Shown here in pieces: positions 8,315-16,228 of a stretch of 64,000 nt of DNA. How positions within the stretch are numbered: position 1 is the stretch's first letter; each line of letters begins with the position of its first letter. Source of the stretch: Intrasporangium flavum (GTDB lineage: Bacteria; Actinomycetota; Actinomycetes; Actinomycetales; Dermatophilaceae); NCBI RefSeq assembly GCF_001956915.1, contig NZ_MLJO01000003.1:310001-374000 (forward strand). The letters are read 5' to 3'. Both the position numbers and the translations under genes were made by a program. The notes beneath the pieces are model-generated. The model was not told where the DNA came from, did no database searches, and saw only the letters and a program-made list of their open reading frames with translations.

Positions 8315-9082
8315 TCAGACCGGGTACGTGGCGTCGGGCGCGGCGAGCTCGACCTCGCCGGGCCACACCTCGGCGGCCTGCGCCCGGCACACCTCGGGGT
8401 CGTTCCAGGCCGGGATGTGGGTCAGCATGAGCCGGCCGACGCCGCCGGCGGCGACCGCGGCCTCGGCGGCGCGCCGGCCGGACAGGTGGATGCCCGGGAC
8501 CGTGTCGCGCCCGTCGACGAACGCCGAGTCGGCCAGGACGAGGTCGGCGCCCCGCATGAGGTCGGGCAGCTGGGGGCAGGAGTCGGTGTCGCCGGTGTAG
8601 ACGAGCGTGCGCCCGCCCGCCTCGACCCGGAACCCGAAGGCCTCGACCGGGTGCTCGACCCGCATCGGCGTGATGGTGAAGGGACCGACGGCGAAGCACT
8701 CGCGGTCGCGCAGGTCGTGGAAGTCGAACGCCGCGAGGAGCGCCTGGGACTCGCCGCTGCCGTAGGCGCGGGCGAGGTGGACGCCGGTGCCGGGAGGGCC
8801 CCACGTCGGCAGCGGCCCGCGGCCGGTGCCGCCCGGCACGTAGCGCGTCATGACGTAGAGCCCGCACATGTCGATGCAGTGGTCGACGTGCAGGTGCGAC
8901 AGGACGACGGCGTCGACCTCGTACGGCACGACGTGGCGCTGGAGCGCGCCGAGCGCCCCGTTGCCGAGGTCGAGCACGACGCTCCACGTGCGGCCCTCGT
9001 GCTCGGCCCGCACGAGGTAGGACGACGCGGGCGAGTCGGGGCCGGCGAAGGACCCCGAGCATCCGACGATCGTCACGTCCAC
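8315..9082 (-). CDS. MBL-fold metal-dependent hydrolase
   Basis: 255 residues from GTG 9082. It has TIVGCSGSFAGPDSPASSYLV at the start, then LSHLHVDHCIDM (the HxHxDH metal site), VYTGDTD and LTHIPAW. This is the RNase Z/PhnP-like branch of the metallo-beta-lactamase superfamily that in actinobacteria often precedes murI and rph-rdgB. murI is elsewhere here (32679). Likely a cytoplasmic phosphodiesterase or ribonuclease; the substrate is not known. Confidence 0.85.
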   Translation of the reverse strand: MDVTIVGCSGSFAGPDSPASSYLVRAEHEGRTWSVVLDLGNGALGALQRHVVPYEVDAVVLSHLHVDHCIDMCGLYVMTRYVPGGTGRGPLPTWGPPGTGVHLARAYGSGESQALLAAFDFHDLRDRECFAVGPFTITPMRVEHPVEAFGFRVEAGGRTLVYTGDTDSCPQLPDLMRGADLVLADSAFVDGRDTVPGIHLSGRRAAEAAVAAGGVGRLMLTHIPAWNDPEVCRAQAAEVWPGEVELAAPDATYPV

Positions 9083-9156
9083 GGCCCGAGCCTAGGTGCC
9101 GGGACCGACGCGGGCGCGCCCACGCGTCCCCGGTGTGTCGGACGCCACGCGCCGGG

Positions 9157-9915
9157 TCAGCGGTCCGGGCCCTCCTCCGGGTCCTCGTCCGTGCCCTCGT
9201 CCAGGCGCTCGTCGATGCCCTCGTCGATGCCCTCGTCGATGCCCTCGTCCAGGCGCTCGCCCATCAGGGCCTGGGTCAGCGTCTCCTGCAGCCAGGTGAG
9301 GAAGTCGTACCAGGCCATCGCGTACCCGAGCGGGTCGTCACCGTCGAGCGACTCGAGCGCCTCGTAGAGCGCGTCGGCGTCCTGCTCGGTGCGCATCCCC
9401 ATCCGCTCGCCGAGCAGCAGGCGCACGTCGGTGAGGGCGACGAGGAAGGGCGGCGCCTCGTCGGGGGCCAGCTCGACCCGGTCGTCCTCGGCGGCCTCGA
9501 TGCGGCGCAGCGCGAGGTCGAGGTTGCCGCTCTTGCGCTGGCGCAGGCCCTCCTCGGTGAGCCGGCGGAACTCGGCCGCGACGGCGTCGTCACCGCGGTG
9601 CGCGGTGGGCAGCAGTCGGTCGAGCGCCGGGTCGCGCCCCTCGTCCTCGTCGGTCGCCGAGCCGGTCGCCGAGCCGGTCGCCGAGCCGGTCGCCGAGCCG
9701 GTCGTCGTGCCCGTCGCCGTGTCGACGCCCTCGTCGGATGCGCCGAGCGACACGCCCATCGACGCGACGAGGTCGTCGAACGCGTCACCGGTGGGCTCGA
9801 CCTCGGGCGACAGCAGGATCCGCGTCTGCTCCATGAGGCCGCGCAGCACGGTGCGCTCGAGCTCGTCGAGGAGCGCGACGTAGCGGTCGTCCTCGCGCAG
9901 GAAGGCGCGTGCCAT
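9157..9915 (-). CDS. DUF2017 protein with two internal repeat tracts
   Basis: 252 residues from ATG 9915, sharing one base with the clpS stop (TGATG). The N-terminus MARAFLREDDRYVALLDELERTVLRGLM and the C-terminal DPLGYAMAWYDFLTWLQETL fit DUF2017, an actinobacterial family almost always next to clpS. A central Thr-Gly-Ser-Ala tract (residues 68-86) and a C-terminal Asp-Glu-Gly-Ile tract (about 223-240) are low-complexity inserts coded by tandem DNA repeats (9657-9705 and 9205-9255). Function unknown; the linkage suggests a role with ClpS in protein degradation, which is inference. Confidence 0.8.
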   Translation of the reverse strand: MARAFLREDDRYVALLDELERTVLRGLMEQTRILLSPEVEPTGDAFDDLVASMGVSLGASDEGVDTATGTTTGSATGSATGSATGSATDEDEGRDPALDRLLPTAHRGDDAVAAEFRRLTEEGLRQRKSGNLDLALRRIEAAEDDRVELAPDEAPPFLVALTDVRLLLGERMGMRTEQDADALYEALESLDGDDPLGYAMAWYDFLTWLQETLTQALMGERLDEGIDEGIDEGIDERLDEGTDEDPEEGPDR

Positions 9916-10217
9916 CACTCGTCCTTCTCGAAGGTGGCCCAGAGGCCGTAGCCCTGCAGCGCCTCGGCGTCGCGTTCCATCGACTCGCGAGGGCCGTTGG
10001 CCACGACGGCGCGACCCTTGACGTGCACGTCCATCATGAGCTTCTCGGCCTTGGCGCGCGGGTAGCCGTAGTAGGTCTCGAAGACCCACGTCACGTACGT
10101 CATGAGGTTGACCGGGTCGTTCCAGACGATCGTCACCCACGGCACGTCGGGCGCGACGACCTCCTCCACGGAGGTGGTCTCCTCCTCGACCGGGGCGAGG
10201 GACAGGCTCGGCGTCAC
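9915..10217 (-). CDS. clpS: ATP-dependent Clp protease adaptor ClpS
   Basis: 100 residues. The core PWVTIVWNDPVNLMTYVTWVFETYYGY, AEKLMMDVHVKGRAVVANG and LQGYGLWATFEKDE matches ClpS, including the DPVN loop of the N-degron pocket and the C-terminal helix. It delivers proteins with bulky hydrophobic N-terminal residues to ClpC or ClpA with ClpP. It is coupled to DUF2017 downstream and divergent from pncB. Confidence 0.95.
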   Translation of the reverse strand: MTPSLSLAPVEEETTSVEEVVAPDVPWVTIVWNDPVNLMTYVTWVFETYYGYPRAKAEKLMMDVHVKGRAVVANGPRESMERDAEALQGYGLWATFEKDE

Positions 10218-10309
10218 GGGACCACCCTAGGTCCACGGCCGAGGCCTCCGTCGCGGGCCGGTCCGGCGCGAGGCCCGGTCGGCGCGACGGGCCCGCATAG
10301 GGTGGGCGC

Positions 10310-11623
10310 GTGAGCCCGACGAGCCCTCGCGCCGCAAGCACGGCGCTGCTGACCGACCACTACGAGCTGACGATGCTCCAGGCGGCGCTCGCCTCGGGCG
10401 AGGCGCACCGGCGCTGCGTCTTCGAGGCCTTCGCACGGCGGCTGCCCGAGGGACGGCGCTACGGGGTCGTGAGCGGCACCGGTCGCTTCCTCGAGGCCCT
10501 CGAGCGGTTCCGCTTCGGCGACGAGGAGCTGGCCTTCCTCGAGGGCGCCGGCGTCGTCGACCGGCCCACGCTCGACTGGCTCGCCGGCTACCGGTTCTCC
10601 GGCGACGTCACCGGCTACGCCGAGGGCGAGTGCTACTTCCCCGGCTCCCCCGTCCTCGTCGTCGAGTCGACCTTCGCCGAGGGGGTCCTGCTCGAGACCC
10701 TCGTGCTCTCGATCCTCAACCACGACACGGCGATCGCGTCCGCGGCCTCGCGGATGACCGCCGCCGCCGGCGACCGCCCCTGCATCGAGATGGGCTCGCG
10801 CCGCACCCACGAGGAGGCCGCGGTCGCCGCCGCGCGCGCGGCCTACGTGGCCGGGTTCGGCACGACGAGCAACCTCGAGGCGGGCCGACGCTTCGGCGTG
10901 CCCACCGCGGGCACGGCCGCGCACGCCTTCACCCTCCTCTACGACTCGGAGAAGGAGGCGTTCACCGCCCAGGTCGACTCCCTCGGCAGGGGCACGACGC
11001 TCCTCGTCGACACCTACGACGTACGCACCGCGGTCGACCTCGCCCTCCAGGTGGCCGGGCCCGAGCTCGGCGCCGTGCGCCTCGACTCCGGCGACCTGCT
11101 CATCCAGGCCCAGGAGGTGCGGGCCCAGCTCGACGCCGCCGGTAACCACCACACCCGGATCATCGTGACGAGCGACCTCGACGAGTTCGCCATCGCCGCC
11201 CTCGCCGCGGCCCCGGTCAGCGGCTACGGCGTCGGCACGGCCCTCGTCACCGGCTCGGGCGCCCCGACGGCCTCGATGGTCTACAAGCTCGTCCAGCGCG
11301 AGGACGCCTCGGGAGCGATGGCGCCGGTGGCCAAGAAGAGCAAGGACAAGACGTCGGTCGGCGGTCGCAAGTGGGCGATGCGGCGCCGCAACGGATCCGG
11401 CGTCGCGCAGGCGGAGGTCGTCGGCATCGGCGAGCGGCCCCACGACGACGGCGACGACCGCCCCCTGATGGTCAAGCTCGTGCGCGGCGGCGAGGTCGTC
11501 GACCACCAGGACATCCACGAGGCGCGGGCCCGTCACGAGGCCTCCCGCGCCGAGCTGCCGCGGGCCGCCGCGCAGCTCAGCAGGGGCGAGCCCGTCATCC
11601 CCACGATCTACGAGGAGCACTGA
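10310..11623 (+). CDS. pncB: Nicotinate phosphoribosyltransferase
   Basis: 437 residues from GTG 10310. It has LLTDHYELTMLQAAL, FEAFARRLPEGRRYGVVSG, GSRRTHEEAAVAAARAAYVAGF, VDTYDVRTAVDLA and RLDSGDLLIQAQEVR, the PRPP- and nicotinate-binding elements of the NAPRTase family. It makes nicotinate mononucleotide from nicotinate and PRPP with ATP hydrolysis, the first step of the Preiss-Handler NAD salvage route. It is followed after three bases by pncA, so the two genes turn nicotinamide into NaMN in one operon. Confidence 0.94.
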   Translation: MSPTSPRAASTALLTDHYELTMLQAALASGEAHRRCVFEAFARRLPEGRRYGVVSGTGRFLEALERFRFGDEELAFLEGAGVVDRPTLDWLAGYRFSGDVTGYAEGECYFPGSPVLVVESTFAEGVLLETLVLSILNHDTAIASAASRMTAAAGDRPCIEMGSRRTHEEAAVAAARAAYVAGFGTTSNLEAGRRFGVPTAGTAAHAFTLLYDSEKEAFTAQVDSLGRGTTLLVDTYDVRTAVDLALQVAGPELGAVRLDSGDLLIQAQEVRAQLDAAGNHHTRIIVTSDLDEFAIAALAAAPVSGYGVGTALVTGSGAPTASMVYKLVQREDASGAMAPVAKKSKDKTSVGGRKWAMRRRNGSGVAQAEVVGIGERPHDDGDDRPLMVKLVRGGEVVDHQDIHEARARHEASRAELPRAAAQLSRGEPVIPTIYEEH

Positions 11624-11626
11624 GCC

Positions 11627-12250
11627 ATGGGCGGATCCGCGAACCACGACGCCGACGCGAGCCACCGCGCTCTCGTCATCGTCGACGTGCAGAACGACTT
11701 CTGCGAGGGCGGCTCGCTCGCCGTCGCCGGCGGTGCGGCGGTGGCCGGTGCCGTCAGCGAGCACGTCGGTGCCCACGCCGGTGACTACGCCCACGTCGTC
11801 GCCACCGCCGACTGGCACATCGACCCGGGCCCGCACTTCAGCGACGAGCCCGACTACGTGGACTCCTGGCCCGTGCACTGCGTCGCCGACTCGGACGGGT
11901 CGCAGTTCCACCCGGGCCTGGCCGGCGCCCTCGGCCACGTCGAGGCGGTCTTCCGCAAGGGTCGCCACGAGGCCGCCTACAGCGGCTTCGAGGGCGTCAG
12001 CGACGACGCCGAGCGCACCGACCTCGCGTCGTGGCTGCGCGAGCGCGGCGTCACGACCGTCGACGTCGTCGGCATCGCCACCGACCACTGCGTCCGCGCC
12101 ACGGCCCTCGACGCGCAGGGCGCAGGCTTCGACACCACGGTCCTGCTCGGCCTCACCGCCGGCGTGGCCCGACCGACGACCGACGCCGCCCTCGAGCAGC
12201 TCGAGGCCGCGGGCGTCCACCTCGTCGGCACCCCGACCGTCGGGGGCTGA
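11627..12250 (+). CDS. pncA: Nicotinamidase / isochorismatase family hydrolase
   Basis: 207 residues from ATG 11627. ALVIVDVQNDFCEGGSLAV holds the catalytic Asp, TADWHIDPGPHFSDEPDYV the metal ligands Asp and His, VFRKGRHEAAYSGFEG the catalytic Lys region, and GIATDHCVRATALDA the nucleophilic Cys. This set marks PncA, which hydrolyses nicotinamide to nicotinate and ammonia and, in mycobacteria, activates pyrazinamide. It lies three bases after pncB. Confidence 0.93.
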   Translation: MGGSANHDADASHRALVIVDVQNDFCEGGSLAVAGGAAVAGAVSEHVGAHAGDYAHVVATADWHIDPGPHFSDEPDYVDSWPVHCVADSDGSQFHPGLAGALGHVEAVFRKGRHEAAYSGFEGVSDDAERTDLASWLRERGVTTVDVVGIATDHCVRATALDAQGAGFDTTVLLGLTAGVARPTTDAALEQLEAAGVHLVGTPTVGG

Positions 12251-12268
12251 CCCCACGGTCGGGGTGCC
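12227..12268 (+). terminator. Terminator hairpin overlapping the end of pncA
   Basis: GGCACCCCGACCGT (12227-12240) pairs perfectly with ACGGTCGGGGTGCC (12255-12268), 14 bp with a 14-base loop containing the pncA stop codon. It can serve both pncA and the convergent secreted-protein gene ending at 12283. Confidence 0.7.
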
Positions 12269-12282
12269 GCACCGGCCTCAGC

Positions 12283-13098
12283 TCACTTGCCGTTGCGCGA
12301 GACCTGCACCCGCTGCTCGACGAACGCGGACGCGCAGTCGAGCAGGCCGCACGCGAACGCGACCGTGACGTTGGCGGCCTTGCCCCCGGCGAAGAGGCCG
12401 TTCTGGCTGGTGACGACCGCCTCCCACGGGTGCACGGCCCCGTCGCACTCGAGCGGGTTGACGAAGAACTCGCCGGTGACCTTGACCCGCCCGACCTGCT
12501 GGACGAGCTGTCCCTGGACGACGCTCGCGTAGCCGTCGGCGTTGAGGCAGGAGTAGGTGCCCGTGAGCCTGGCGCTGCCGTCCTTGTAGGCCGTCGCACG
12601 CGGGTCGACCGTCACCATCGCCTCGGGCGCCGGGCCGGGGTCGGAGAACGACGCGACGAGGTTGCCGCCGACGACGCCCGGCGTGTCCGAGAACGCCATG
12701 ACGTAGTACGTCGTGCCGGCCGCGCCACGAGCGGCTCCGGCACCCGGCGCGCACGCGAGCAGCTCGCCGCCGGCGGTCGGGTCACCCGCCACGATGGCCA
12801 CGCCGGCGCTGAAGCCCGACCCGGACACGTCGACGAGGAGTCCGTTGCCGGTGGTGTCGGTGTAGGTGAACCACACGCTGCCGTTCGTGGCGGGGGCACC
12901 GCACAGCTGGTTGAGGCCCGCGTCGACGGCGTCCGTCGTGGCGGTGCTCGTGTCCTGGGTGATGGTCGTGGGCAGCGCCGTGACGGCGGTGGCACCCGCG
13001 ACGGTGTCGTTCGTGGGCGCCGCTGACGCGGTCGTGGCACCGAGCGGTGCCAGAAGCGCTGCTGCTGCGAGTGCGACGAGAAGACGTGGTGCTCTCAT
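12283..13098 (-). CDS. Secreted protein of unknown function
   Basis: 271 residues from ATG 13098. A signal peptide is clear: MRAPRLL, a hydrophobic Ala/Leu core and a cut after ASAA near residue 27. The mature part begins APTNDTVAGATAVTALP and has SVWFTYTDTTGNGLLVDVSGS, which resembles the pre-peptidase C-terminal-like beta-sandwich (PPC) found in secreted actinobacterial proteins. Cysteines at intervals in the second half may form disulfides. No catalytic residues are recognised. It stands alone and converges with pncA. Confidence 0.75.
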   Translation of the reverse strand: MRAPRLLVALAAAALLAPLGATTASAAPTNDTVAGATAVTALPTTITQDTSTATTDAVDAGLNQLCGAPATNGSVWFTYTDTTGNGLLVDVSGSGFSAGVAIVAGDPTAGGELLACAPGAGAARGAAGTTYYVMAFSDTPGVVGGNLVASFSDPGPAPEAMVTVDPRATAYKDGSARLTGTYSCLNADGYASVVQGQLVQQVGRVKVTGEFFVNPLECDGAVHPWEAVVTSQNGLFAGGKAANVTVAFACGLLDCASAFVEQRVQVSRNGK

Positions 13099-13279
13099 GG
13101 ACTGTCCCCTATCCCTGTTGGGCGTCCGTCGTCGGACGCCTGCACCCACTAGACCGGCGCGGGAAGGCGGAGGTTGCGACGTCGTCGGATCTCCTGACGA
13201 AGTCTTTACCTTGGCGTCCGATTTGCCCGACCTCGTTGAGCTGTGGGGCGATCCGCGGCCGGGGGACCGGGCGCCGCGG

Positions 13280-13939
13280 CTACCGGAGGACGGCGCGCAA
13301 CGCCTTGGCCGCACGCTCGAGCCGTGGCCCGACCGTGCGGACGTCGAGCGGCTCGAGGGCGACGACGCCGACCGAGGCCTCGACGGCGTCGGGGTCGCGG
13401 GTCAGTACCGGCACCGCGAGGCCGTGCGCCCCGGTCTGCAGCTCGCCGTCGGTGGCGACGACGTCACGTCGCCCCTCGCGGCCGGCCAGGATCGCGCGCC
13501 CGGCCGCTCCCTGGTCGAGGGGGTGCCGCGCGCCCGAGCGGTAGGCGACGTGGAAGTCGGTCCACGTCGGCTCGACGACGACGAGGGCCAGGGCCTCGTC
13601 CCCGTCGGCGATGGTGAGGTGGGCCGTCGCGCCGACGGCGTCGGCGAGCTCGCGGAGCACCGGACGCGCCTCGGTGCGCACGATCGGCGTCACGGCCGCG
13701 CCGAGGCGGCTCAGCCCCAGGGCGATCCGGACCCGGCCGTCGGCGACCCGCGACACGAGGCGGTGGGCCTCGAGGGTCGCGACGAGCCGGTACACGACCG
13801 GGCGCCCGACGCCCAGCTCACCCGCGAGCTGGGTGATCGTCAGGCCGCCGGCGCGCCCGGGCAGGGCGAGCACCTCGAGCACGCGGATGCCGCGGTCGAG
13901 GGTCTGGGAGGACTCGCTGCGTCCCGTGCTGTCGGCCAC
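13280..13939 (-). CDS. IclR-family transcriptional regulator
   Basis: 219 residues from GTG 13939, with GAGGAGG about 12 bases upstream. The N-terminal winged helix reads SQTLDRGIRVLEVL...GLTITQLAGELGVGRPVVYRLVATLEAHRLV, and the effector domain has ALGLSRLGAAV and SGARHPLDQGAAGRAIL. It lies 16 bases after hmgA on the same strand, so it is probably cotranscribed with it and controls the homogentisate genes, as IclR-type HmgR does elsewhere. The domain is slightly short compared with the usual 240-260 residues. Confidence 0.88.
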   Translation of the reverse strand: MADSTGRSESSQTLDRGIRVLEVLALPGRAGGLTITQLAGELGVGRPVVYRLVATLEAHRLVSRVADGRVRIALGLSRLGAAVTPIVRTEARPVLRELADAVGATAHLTIADGDEALALVVVEPTWTDFHVAYRSGARHPLDQGAAGRAILAGREGRRDVVATDGELQTGAHGLAVPVLTRDPDAVEASVGVVALEPLDVRTVGPRLERAAKALRAVLR

Positions 13940-13955
13940 GACGTGCCCGTCCTCC

Positions 13956-15227
13956 TCATCCCTCGGAGTGCGCGCCGCCGGGCGCCGGGCGACCGAGGCC
14001 CTTGGACCACGACATCGCGTAGAGCCCGTCGTCGACGGCCAGGCCGCCCTCACCGAGCTCGAGCGGGCGGAAGGTGTCGACCATGACGGCGAGCTCGTCG
14101 AAGCGCTCGACACCGAGCGAGCCCTCGGTCGCGCCGGGCTGGGGGCCGTGGGCGTGGCCGCCGGGGTGCACCGAGATCGAGCCCTTGCCGATGCCCGAGC
14201 CCTTGCGCGCCTCGTAGTCGCCGTCGACGTAGAACATGATCTCGTCGCTGTCGACGTTCGAGTGGTAGTACGGCACCGGCACGGCGAGCGGGTGGTAGTC
14301 GACCTTGCGCGGCACGAAGTTGCAGATGACGAAGTTCGCGCCCTCGAAGACCTGGTGGACCGGCGGCGGCTGGTGGATCCTGCCGGTGATCGGCTCGAAG
14401 TCGCGCACGTTGAAGACGTACGGGTAGAGGCAGCCGTCCCAGCCGACGACGTCGAGCGGGTGGAACGGCAGGGTGTGCACGGTGCCGACGACGCCGCCGG
14501 GACCGTTGCCCCGGTGCTTGATGTAGACCTCGGTCTGCTCGTCCGGGTCGGCGCCGACGTGCTCGGCGAGGAGGGGACCGTCGGGCTGGCGCAGGTCGCG
14601 CTCGCAGTAGGGCGCGTGCTCGAGCAGCTGCCCGTACCTGGACAGGTAGCGCTTCGGCGGCGCGATGTGGCTGTTGGCCTCGATGCAGTACGCGCGCAGC
14701 GGCTCGTCGGCGTCGGCGACCGGCAGCCAGCGGTGGGTCGTGGCGCGCGGGATGACGACGTAGTCGCCCTCGGCGACGTCGAAGGCTCCGAAGACGGTCT
14801 CGACGCGCGCCGCACCCCGCTCGATGTAGACGCACTCGTCGCCGATGCCGTTGCGGTACCACGGGCTCGGTTGTGCGGCAACGGCGTAGGAGATGCGCAC
14901 GTCACCGTTGCCGAGCACGAGGCGGCGCCCGGTGACGACGTCGGCCGCTGCCACGGCGTCGGCGTCGAAGAGGTCGTGCAGCCTGAGGTGGCGCGGCGTC
15001 AGGGGGTGGTTCGGTGTCGTCGACTGGTCGGGCAGGTCCCACACCGCGGCACCGACGGTCGTGGACGGGATGTTGCGGTGGTAGAGCAGCGAGGAGTCGG
15101 AGGAGAAGCCCTCCTCCCCCATCAGCTCCTCGTAGTACAGCTCGCCCGGCTGCCCGTCGGCGCCCGGGCGCCGGTGCTGGGTGTGCCGCTTCGGGGGGAT
15201 GTCACCGACGGCGTGGTAGTGCGCCAT
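13956..15227 (-). CDS. hmgA: Homogentisate 1,2-dioxygenase
   Basis: 423 residues from ATG 15227. Iron ligands and fold motifs are visible: VPYYHSNVDSDEIMFYVDGD (His and Glu), SISVHPGGHAHGPQPG (His), plus VDYHPLAVPVPYYHSN and WDGCLYPYVFNVRDFEP. It opens the ring of homogentisate to maleylacetoacetate, the central step of tyrosine and phenylalanine breakdown. The neighbours agree: fumarylacetoacetase lies across the divergent promoter and 4-hydroxyphenylpyruvate dioxygenase about 9 kb away. The C-terminus is SWSKGLGRPAPGGAHSEG. Confidence 0.95.
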   Translation of the reverse strand: MAHYHAVGDIPPKRHTQHRRPGADGQPGELYYEELMGEEGFSSDSSLLYHRNIPSTTVGAAVWDLPDQSTTPNHPLTPRHLRLHDLFDADAVAAADVVTGRRLVLGNGDVRISYAVAAQPSPWYRNGIGDECVYIERGAARVETVFGAFDVAEGDYVVIPRATTHRWLPVADADEPLRAYCIEANSHIAPPKRYLSRYGQLLEHAPYCERDLRQPDGPLLAEHVGADPDEQTEVYIKHRGNGPGGVVGTVHTLPFHPLDVVGWDGCLYPYVFNVRDFEPITGRIHQPPPVHQVFEGANFVICNFVPRKVDYHPLAVPVPYYHSNVDSDEIMFYVDGDYEARKGSGIGKGSISVHPGGHAHGPQPGATEGSLGVERFDELAVMVDTFRPLELGEGGLAVDDGLYAMSWSKGLGRPAPGGAHSEG

Positions 15228-15262
15228 GGACGGATGGCCTCTCTGTCGTCCTCAGGTCGACG

Positions 15263-15279
15263 CGTCCGCTCAGCGGACG
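15263..15279. promoter_or_regulatory. Perfect palindrome in the hmgA divergent promoter region
   Basis: CGTCCGCT (15263-15270), one base, then AGCGGACG (15272-15279). It sits 36 bases upstream of hmgA and 43 bases upstream of the divergent gene at 15322, the right place for an operator of the IclR regulator coded behind hmgA. The link to IclR is an inference. Confidence 0.5.
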
Positions 15280-15321
15280 TGTACGTATCACTACGGCAAC
15301 AGTGGAGTACGCTCCGGAACC

Positions 15322-16164
15322 ATGTCAAGGACGCCGTTCGCGCCCCTGTTCGACCGTCTCGTCGACGACGCGGCGGTCTTCCCACCCGGCAACGCGGCGC
15401 TCGACGTCGCCGTGCGCGAGCACCTCGACCGTCGCACGACCGGCCACGGTCCGCACGTCGGACCGCTCCTCGTCCCCGCGGCTTCCGCCGCCGAGCTCGT
15501 CGCCCTCGCGGCCGCCGACGGGCGCCCCGCCACCGAACCGCTCGCGGTCTCGCTCGTCGTGCGCCCCGGGTCGCCCGGCGAGGCGCTCGCCGACGCCGTC
15601 GGCGTGCTGCGCGACGACGAGCGGGTGCTCGTCACGGCCGGGGAGGTCGGCTGGTCCGCAGGATGGCGCGCCCTTCTCGAACTCGAGGTCCCCCTCGTCG
15701 TCGAGGTCGGCACCGGCGCCGAGCAGGAGCGCGCGCTCGACGACCTCGCCGAGGCCGTCGACGCCGACCACGACGTCCGGGCCAAGTTCCGCACCGGGCC
15801 CACGCCGACGTGGCCCTGGCCCGACGAGGCCGCCCTCGGCGCCTTCCTCGACGCCGCGGTCCTGCGCGGCCTGTCCTTCAAGCTGACCGGCGGCCTGCAC
15901 CACGTCGTGCGCGGCCGCTACGAGAGCGAGCCGATGCACGGCCTGCTCAACGTGCTGCTCGCCGTCCACGAGGCCCTCGACGGCGCCGAGGCGCCGCACC
16001 TGGCCGCCACCCTCGGGCGCACCGACACCGAGGTGCTGGTCGGCGCTGTCTCCTCGCTCGGGCCCGACGACGCGGGCCGGGTGCGCCGCGCCTTCTCGTC
16101 GTACGGCTGCTGCGGCGTCCTCGACCCGCTGCACGAGCTCGAGGCCCTCGGCCTGGTCCCCTGA
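15322..16164 (+). CDS. Protein of unknown function in the tyrosine catabolic cluster
   Basis: 280 residues from ATG 15322 (an earlier frame start at 15226 would overlap hmgA's promoter). It begins MSRTPFAPLFDRLVDDAAVFPPGNAAL, has VRAKFRTGPTPTWPWPDEAALGAFLDAAVLRGLSFKLTGGL-type text (residues about 153-195) and ends FSSYGCCGVLDPLHELEALGLV. Short runs such as KFRTG and SFKLTGGLHH look like an active-site lining in a TIM-barrel-like alpha/beta protein, but no known family is assigned. It is 64 bases before fah and on the same strand, so it probably acts in homogentisate breakdown. The one step lacking a gene here, maleylacetoacetate isomerisation, is a possible but unproven role. Confidence 0.75.
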   Translation: MSRTPFAPLFDRLVDDAAVFPPGNAALDVAVREHLDRRTTGHGPHVGPLLVPAASAAELVALAAADGRPATEPLAVSLVVRPGSPGEALADAVGVLRDDERVLVTAGEVGWSAGWRALLELEVPLVVEVGTGAEQERALDDLAEAVDADHDVRAKFRTGPTPTWPWPDEAALGAFLDAAVLRGLSFKLTGGLHHVVRGRYESEPMHGLLNVLLAVHEALDGAEAPHLAATLGRTDTEVLVGAVSSLGPDDAGRVRRAFSSYGCCGVLDPLHELEALGLVP

Positions 16165-16228
16165 ACCGCCGGCACCACCTGCCCGCCCTCCCGCACGAGT
16201 TCCTCACCACGACAAGGAGATCGACGTG

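Noticed and set aside
10214-12256. 680-codon minus-strand open frame opposite pncB and pncA
   Set aside because: Low-complexity Arg/Asp/Val text; the plus-strand genes have complete enzyme motifs.
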